Made by a program: the position numbers and the translations under genes. Shown one piece after another: positions 61,301 to 64,000 of a DNA stretch of 64,000 nucleotides; position 1 is the stretch's first letter, and each line of letters begins with the position of its first letter. The notes beneath the pieces are model-generated. The model had not been told where the DNA came from, did not search any database, and was given only the letters and a program-made list of their open reading frames with translations. This DNA comes from an uncultured Prevotellaceae bacterium (GTDB lineage: Bacteria; Bacteroidota; Bacteroidia; Bacteroidales; Bacteroidaceae), in assembly GCA_902780025.1 (NCBI GenBank), contig CACZDV010000005.1:1-64000 (forward strand). The letters are read 5' to 3'.

Positions 61301-64000
61301 CAGATCAGTCCTGTGTGACCGTACTGCAATTTAATGAAGCCGACAAGGGCACGACGTTCTACTACTGCCGCGACAGTTACGAGGCCACCACCGGTGTGAC
61401 GAACGCGGCAAATGTGACTGCCATCAAGGGCGGCACGACGGACGATTACTGCACGGTGACGGGTTTCTACAATCAAACGGATAGTGTTCCACAGGGAATA
61501 GTGATTACAAAGAACACCTACAAGGACTTGATCAACGACCAAACGGGCTTCACCATCCACGGCATCTCGCCCACCGAGGTGAGTACACTCTATGTAAGCC
61601 GTAATTCCGATATCTACGACCTCTCTACCGAGAAGATTATCACCGTCATCTACCAGTACGACTACGAGGAGGTTGACAACTCGGGCGGTGTGACACCTAT
61701 CAGCGAGCGCCACGTGGTAAACATCCACCTGCAGTTCAAGAGTGGTATCCCCGAGATTGAGGACATCAAGCGGCCTGACATCGTGATTCCCGGCCACTAT
61801 CTGGGTATGCGCGAGCCCAACGTCAAACCGGGTGCCTACGAGGTCATGGGTGGCGGCTGGGAGCTGTTCGAACGCATCGGCGACGCCGAGAGCCACACCA
61901 ACGGCATCGACTACGTGCCCGATGCCAATCCGCTCTACTGGTATCAGCATGACTGGTATGTAGCCTACTATGCCAAGACCTATCTCGGCAAGACCTATTC
62001 TAACGCCGTACCCGTCAGCGTAGCCAACTATCACGACCTGAAGAGGGTGATGGAGGCCAAGCAACACCACTACTATATTGACAACCCGAACGTCAAGCGC
62101 GAGCCGAAGATCTACATCAACGACTATAGCAAGGACAAGACGGGTAGCAAGAACGGCCTCGACCTCTTCAAGAGTCTCTATGACCTGAGTGTGCTGGATA
62201 GTCCTACCCTTGCGCATGACACCATCACCTCAGGCACCTTCAAGGGCCATAAGCCGCTCGACACCCAAGTCCGTGCCGGACGCAACCTGGAGTTCATCCT
62301 GCGTACAGACATCGACCACAGCGGTTCCGCGTGGACGCCTATCGGTGACAATGACGTTGTTGACGACCCAAGTACCACCAACGAGGATGAGGGCGTTGCT
62401 GGCAAGTGCTTCGACGGTACGCTGCACGGCGACGGTCACCACCTGAGCGGCCTTGATCATTCGCTCTTCGCCCATCTCTGCGGCGACGTCTATAACCTCG
62501 GCGTCAGCGGCACGTTCACCGGCGCCGGCATCGCCGAGAGGGGCGACGGCTATGTGGAGAACTGCTGGATAAGCACCACATCGAAAGCAGCAAAGACTTC
62601 GAAGCCGGTATTCAATGAACCTATCCTGAACAATGGTCGCCCGATACGTATTGTCAACTGCTACTACGAGGAGGAAGATACAGCCGCTACGACGCCTGCT
62701 ACCGATAATTCGAATAAGATGCAGGCATACACCAACCACAGCGGCAACTACGGCATCCCGACGAAGAAGCCGAAGCAGGCATTCTACAACGGTGAGGTGG
62801 CCTACAACCTGAACGGCTTCTACCTCTATAAGCGCTACAGCGACCAGCAAACGAAGTCGGGCAACGCATACAGCTACTGGAAACCGGGCTTCACGACCCC
62901 GCAGACGGGCTACTACGGCAGTGGCGACGGCAGCCTATGCTCATCGGGCAGTGGCACAAATGTCAAGTACGTGGAAGACCGCTATAAGTACGAGGACTTC
63001 CTCTATGCTGACAGTATCATCCCTGAGGAAACCAACGTACGCTTCTATTACGATGAAGAGAAGGACGTTTCAGGCTTCAGCCCGCTCTGGCCCGACGACT
63101 ATATCTTCTTCGGTCAGTCTCTGAACTACGACCAGGTGGAAGGCCGCTCACATCAGGACTACCCGACGAGCGTGAACCGAAGCGGCGACTACCTACAGAC
63201 CACCGTTGAGGGCAACCGCGTCTACCGTGCACCGGCTTACTACCGCAGCAACGAGATGGGTGTGGCCTACTTCAACCCCTACGCCGTCTTTGCCAAGAAC
63301 AAGTACAACAACGATAGCGTGGTGGCCTACAAGAACATGACAGCCATTGACTTCACAGGCCATAACGATGCCTATGCGTCTAATGGGGACAAGAAGGCTT
63401 ATGAGTTGGGCTGGCAGCAGTGGTCGAAGACCTCACAGCAGAAGGATGGAAAGACAACAGACAAATATGCATTCTACCCGCCGCTGCTCGACGACGACGG
63501 CCTGTCAGGCATCCGCCTTGCAGACTTCCGTGGCGGTCTGGATGCCGAACTGACGAAGAACCTCTTGGTATATACCTTCGCCAAGGGCGGCACTGACGAG
63601 GGCCAGACACCCACTGCGGGCCAGCAGACGGCCAACGTCGTGAGTGCCTACCTCATTGAGCCTGAGTTTAAGGAACTTGATAAAACCTACCGCAATGTGG
63701 AATCTCAGGATGGCCAGTATATTCATGGTCACTGGGTTGAGCAGACGGCCGCAAACACTTATGGCGCAGAAACAGACCACTTCCTGGTTGACCGTCAGGA
63801 CTTTAACGCACCTATAGCCTACACCTTCAATAAGGATATGCGTATGTGGTATCAACGCATGCCCAACAACTATGTAGACCGCACGAAGGGCTGGGAGACC
63901 ATCAGCCTGCCATTCTCGGCCGAACTGGTGACAACCGACCAGAAGGGTGAGATTACCCACTTCTACAGCGGTAGCCAGAACGCCTACAACGACAATACCA
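52354..64000 (+). CDS. Very large Tyr-Gly-Gly-repeat surface protein, runs off right edge
   Basis: Open for 3,882 codons with no stop before the edge. A TTG at 52354 gives a good signal peptide (MRIRDIIVCLMMILAATAVR, cut near AQD); an ATG at 52384 gives a very short one. From about residue 28 to 2130 about 38 copies of a [Y/F]-G-G-[G/N/S] motif recur (GGNVYGGGNIGNV, IKSVYGGNDIAGK, RNVFGGGRGYNN, YEVYGGGKMGHV), roughly every 55 residues, between beta-strands of T-x-I-N-I type. This suggests a right-handed beta-helix. Later regions repeat a G-x-x-[I/V]-[S/L/T]-x-x-x-Y-x-x-L element (GQTISASEYSSL, GNLISKNVYDAY, GYVMLPAEYNSL). A GLUG-like part follows near residue 3349 (HGDGHHLSGLDHSLFAHL). WETISLPFSAELVTT near 3846 suggests a C-terminal secretion part beyond the window. 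No family is recognised; probably an adhesin of the fimbrial locus. Confidence 0.85.
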   Translation, partial: MRIRDIIVCLMMILAATAVRAQDSIVIGGNVYGGGNIGNVEGSAKVTVYDGDLNNVFGGARIANVGGRTFVHIDGKHASDDIFIKSVYGGNDIAGKIGQGTAVTSVPTELENTVSAATTDKTKNVIDNSWKTFVRTSASAKKTVNINGHDLTVDDKMVIIGSLFGGGNGDYYYGTPTSTTNDKGVTTYTYTIQELNRDGTGGDTIATKSITDQQILPVLSKTYLEIKGGCIAHVYGGGNNATVTENTTINIDNESSDLQSGAVAWAKKNNEPIDSVLLYLQRKTKLSTFQSNLTSYAFNHARIYGGNNKATMDIMPKWNLQKGIIRDLYSGGNEGDMTYLNGLLLEIDPVVNNALVINNVYGGCRRADVRPKENGVDVKTVSPEGYRFPSGLSARTLIRGGIITNVYGGNDISGRVFGGNAVGIYSNILGDVYGGGNGSYAYTDNATLGAMDEYKDFYYNPETVRDKERAYGNSTFDYTEGHESVEALNIFRPNAEQVSLRLAGEANADGTMKKEVIIGGSVYVGGNSATLKPSAKLGPNESPLVELKVGSYVKADKVFLGNNGENMVDTLTNGVLSLYAGNVTIGENSYDFSQMNLKDSTEFDTYMDGCAMTIKPQLVFDQKINETTGDPATYLDYTSYFGSFYCGGNVGSMKFDKSNTINFNHKIIIFDKLVGGSNNAYVPKSTYNAAYEGGILLAPEDNGDKLVLNLSDLRLMPQRWKDPTDKTLGLEWNTIEGDGTTTRPTTLSARTTSTADDDPDKTRRLVGGNVYGGCCESGHVNGNVVININGTIVDRYGKYGVFDTATPIATAADPKPNKDILYGHDAYNITERRSGVILNEQGMDVLGSALNVFGGGKGKNTEIWGSTTINVNAGYAFQLFGGSEEGAIGKGTRNAATGVLSYDTSSNGYDSKYSTTINVHGSKMGCSTEDFEKKDSTEKAAMAECEFVYGGSFEGLICGDTRINLGNCRVFNIFTGSCNADILGHTETYIGQWKVGTGETATTVTGFPWVRDNTYGGNDLGGRIIGVKDFKDYVREDLLSQDQIHNPTGRDDPNVLKASSYVEYVQGHVGSIFGGSFGDYDYNDMKYTSRITTTSKRAEIDNTFVHIRPTNETVSSSSSEISMVFGGSEGTPGDRVGDKSQKRSYVLIDIPQSMENFTKTEIFGSGMNNGLGMSFEPIETFASDFDLDRASTVIDLMRGQVKAAYGGSYNEGVTRRTVVNVPTKSTIKIENIFGGAYGTQILPPCDVYQSQVNYKNTSELARVSGAIYGGNNSKRRTLYAQVNVSSPVWSNKESGYLAKVYGAGDGVDTWAEHTEVNLLSGAKVYEVYGGGKMGHVLNAESVQKYMQLFKEYPSSQISTDDPTWSKADKWVNGIVGGTLKPTEVANWKEDWKDAWTLGSYYVPANDYYDDYIISDNTNFTRVNNRPELSGKLTSQFPATKFNANVIINEGAEVVNYAYGGGWGQSAVERSGDCYGTTYIALLGGKVKKDIYAAGTAGGVYDLFGSKNFTASANAFIMGGTARNVYGGGWEGGVGKHTKVVTKDDKQVEVNAGISDSPIGDIPGETHVVIGLAEEYIVTDSLKLLENSISKHSFYYGRPAIQRNAYGGGEGGAIYGTANITLNNGYVGYQFNPDLTDNPKTTDIDERYEEKIEDETYKNKDGHFEANSNLYDSGCIFGGGYIDDSNVDTTMVKMYGGHVRNSLFGGGEIAAIGRGIITASGTNNSERSLQGIYKAGKTNIEMYEGHVHRNVFGGGRGYNNLGERGTLFSDGFVFGQTEVNIYGGEIGTLAGLAQEYGNVFGGGDVGYVYSAYEYMDNGVVKQGRGIKKGVRYDNGKEGYYYRHKISSSGTYTNDADFEIDNGEYIPTEDCKVLIEPHCKVLSPVTINDVEYSVGQYVPTSELHYLENKKLDRERWACLDSTGIKIHNAVFAGGNTSAGSTTAYANATSVYGNATASIHDVYHRDLITLGTGHIGGLYGDGNLTFVDGYRGLNISNYGTDYYYIDKEIGIKAYHALPEREAAYYELKYKCKKTCTDKDGTRYNPASSDGKTKASTITMDDMVVVFMENKTTPVKVDADGNRITSGDGTYILVEGEEEGSLKPNPEYWEESGVLPVYAGRLMNSIQRADFCGVFGSRMVMQGAQDRVPEIVDFTNYTINRVREVSLNQQHSKIASDLELKEGRTDSTHIEDQHPDDFVDLNKAIHGNYFGIYNIVNYLGALTSDVHFMDSKDIRRTENASNDSLYKSAIKIDNTTYNYGTSGATYYNWKAAHVNDRSRNNGSSLNKVALASGVYLELTTEKSTGDGLYEKDWGPITGVVELDLINVQPGIGGGFVYAKNEHGIPTYNKQKHATLTALNKDAITRKDFTYDNSNDDTKKKWQTSGNFIHSTQTIIDDCYNISSKYKTDYKAPGGVPAHYWFIKGSVYVYDQYISAYTGTPNAYSETVEIPLTISAASHGTMKLLNVQPNLYAYYATTDVPLDGDKKVNINDVTYSKNDPISYWDYYLLSNSEKDLFVKKTYVVVDSCKLGGKFYPEGYVMLPAEYNSLKTTAGGNSEYIASGVPAVQKATVDANGNSIVVTGEDNKPVYEAFDFAFRESNNVSHNNGYLLTYKVNNPTEWDTWYTPKKDSIGTKIDLAAYKDLAAVSTNTKPGKDAYWDGPTYRLISTTGEVLGQQAYKVGNLISKNVYDAYQSIAENKRPANQATFGPAYLVTKQFSVSDATGTHHMNPGSTVSKTVADAHSGSTSPAYICTSTIQLSTTEFIYVDSKMTEAEKQAYIYRFTTSNPKLAAEIEKNIVPAYYCLTEGNYGGNYYESGKNYRGLEAWSSMSPTDRQKFTFNYDALDLLIDSLYGKNAQNATIHPEGQKYEYDSAAGNLAGAEANAAHYSLERPVDYTATYNGTNNDSTEVATGKKFKKTSTNDFIYVGTELSRTAYESLVNEQRHYTPVTPREADAYKVYVVNTSFQIGNSPYAAGQTISASEYSSLTDQSCVTVLQFNEADKGTTFYYCRDSYEATTGVTNAANVTAIKGGTTDDYCTVTGFYNQTDSVPQGIVITKNTYKDLINDQTGFTIHGISPTEVSTLYVSRNSDIYDLSTEKIITVIYQYDYEEVDNSGGVTPISERHVVNIHLQFKSGIPEIEDIKRPDIVIPGHYLGMREPNVKPGAYEVMGGGWELFERIGDAESHTNGIDYVPDANPLYWYQHDWYVAYYAKTYLGKTYSNAVPVSVANYHDLKRVMEAKQHHYYIDNPNVKREPKIYINDYSKDKTGSKNGLDLFKSLYDLSVLDSPTLAHDTITSGTFKGHKPLDTQVRAGRNLEFILRTDIDHSGSAWTPIGDNDVVDDPSTTNEDEGVAGKCFDGTLHGDGHHLSGLDHSLFAHLCGDVYNLGVSGTFTGAGIAERGDGYVENCWISTTSKAAKTSKPVFNEPILNNGRPIRIVNCYYEEEDTAATTPATDNSNKMQAYTNHSGNYGIPTKKPKQAFYNGEVAYNLNGFYLYKRYSDQQTKSGNAYSYWKPGFTTPQTGYYGSGDGSLCSSGSGTNVKYVEDRYKYEDFLYADSIIPEETNVRFYYDEEKDVSGFSPLWPDDYIFFGQSLNYDQVEGRSHQDYPTSVNRSGDYLQTTVEGNRVYRAPAYYRSNEMGVAYFNPYAVFAKNKYNNDSVVAYKNMTAIDFTGHNDAYASNGDKKAYELGWQQWSKTSQQKDGKTTDKYAFYPPLLDDDGLSGIRLADFRGGLDAELTKNLLVYTFAKGGTDEGQTPTAGQQTANVVSAYLIEPEFKELDKTYRNVESQDGQYIHGHWVEQTAANTYGAETDHFLVDRQDFNAPIAYTFNKDMRMWYQRMPNNYVDRTKGWETISLPFSAELVTTDQKGEITHFYSGSQNAYNDNT

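Noticed and set aside
57100-62217. Long minus-strand frames opposite the very large gene (57100-58128, 59728-60999, 61150-62217)
   Set aside because: They lie antisense to a single continuous plus-strand frame with clear repeats, have Val/Ala/Ile-rich compositions typical of reverse-frame shadows, and lack promoters and start signals.

Overview
The window looks like chromosome of a member of the Bacteroidota, most likely a gut or rumen Prevotella-type species (Prevotellaceae). Support comes from the Bacteroidetes promoter -7 element (TAnnTTTG) ahead of many genes, type V pilus (fimbrillin) genes with Bacteroidetes lipoprotein signals, T9SS-like C-terminal sorting sequences, a class I fumarase, a DUF4954 protein, an anaerobic sulfatase with its radical-SAM maturase, and a mannan route of the Bacteroides type. 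No phage, IS element, tRNA, rRNA or CRISPR array was seen.

Layout. 0-1.9 kb: an edge-truncated conserved gene, a two-gene hypothetical operon and remnants of a DUF3990-type cluster. 1.9-5.5 kb: a Wza/Wzz-type polysaccharide export pair. 5.7-9.8 kb: fumarase, M6 protease and nagB in one minus-strand operon. 9.9-20.6 kb: a long minus-strand operon, hflX, DUF4954, M16 peptidase, GH26-GH5 mannanase, GH130 mannosylglucose phosphorylase, cellobiose/mannobiose 2-epimerase. 20.7-29.3 kb: a rhamnogalacturonan locus with two PL11 lyases (one a 1504-residue form with autotransporter-type repeats) and two SGNH/esterase proteins. 29.4-34.4 kb: an MG2-domain envelope protein and a divergent BtuB-like TonB-dependent receptor. 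34.4-39.2 kb: dnaA, an MCE/MlaD protein, an amidase, folB and an NrdJ-tail protein. 39.6-43.0 kb: sulfatase plus maturase, and a nitroreductase. 43.2-64.0 kb: a fimbrial locus, DUF3575/OmpA-like protein, DUF5119 lipoprotein, two large fimbrillins, two smaller fimbrillin-family lipoproteins, and a gene that runs off the right edge after 3,882 codons and carries about 38 Tyr/Phe-Gly-Gly repeats.

The most unusual signals are not genes. First, short tandem arrays with 7-bp units (13 found), 8-bp units (2) and 9-bp units (4) sit in coding sequence or across stop/start junctions. Second, a GC-rich palindrome of about 40 bp is found four times, each time inside an open reading frame. Third, the same 9-bp repeat DNA is translated in two different frames in neighbouring fimbrial genes. 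Fourth, the two large fimbrillin genes are each followed by a stem-loop whose stems differ by compensatory changes. Together with the very large repeat protein, these mark the fimbrial locus and the repeat families as the best places to look for undescribed biology.

All calls were made by eye from the sequence; family names rest on remembered motifs and were not checked by searches.
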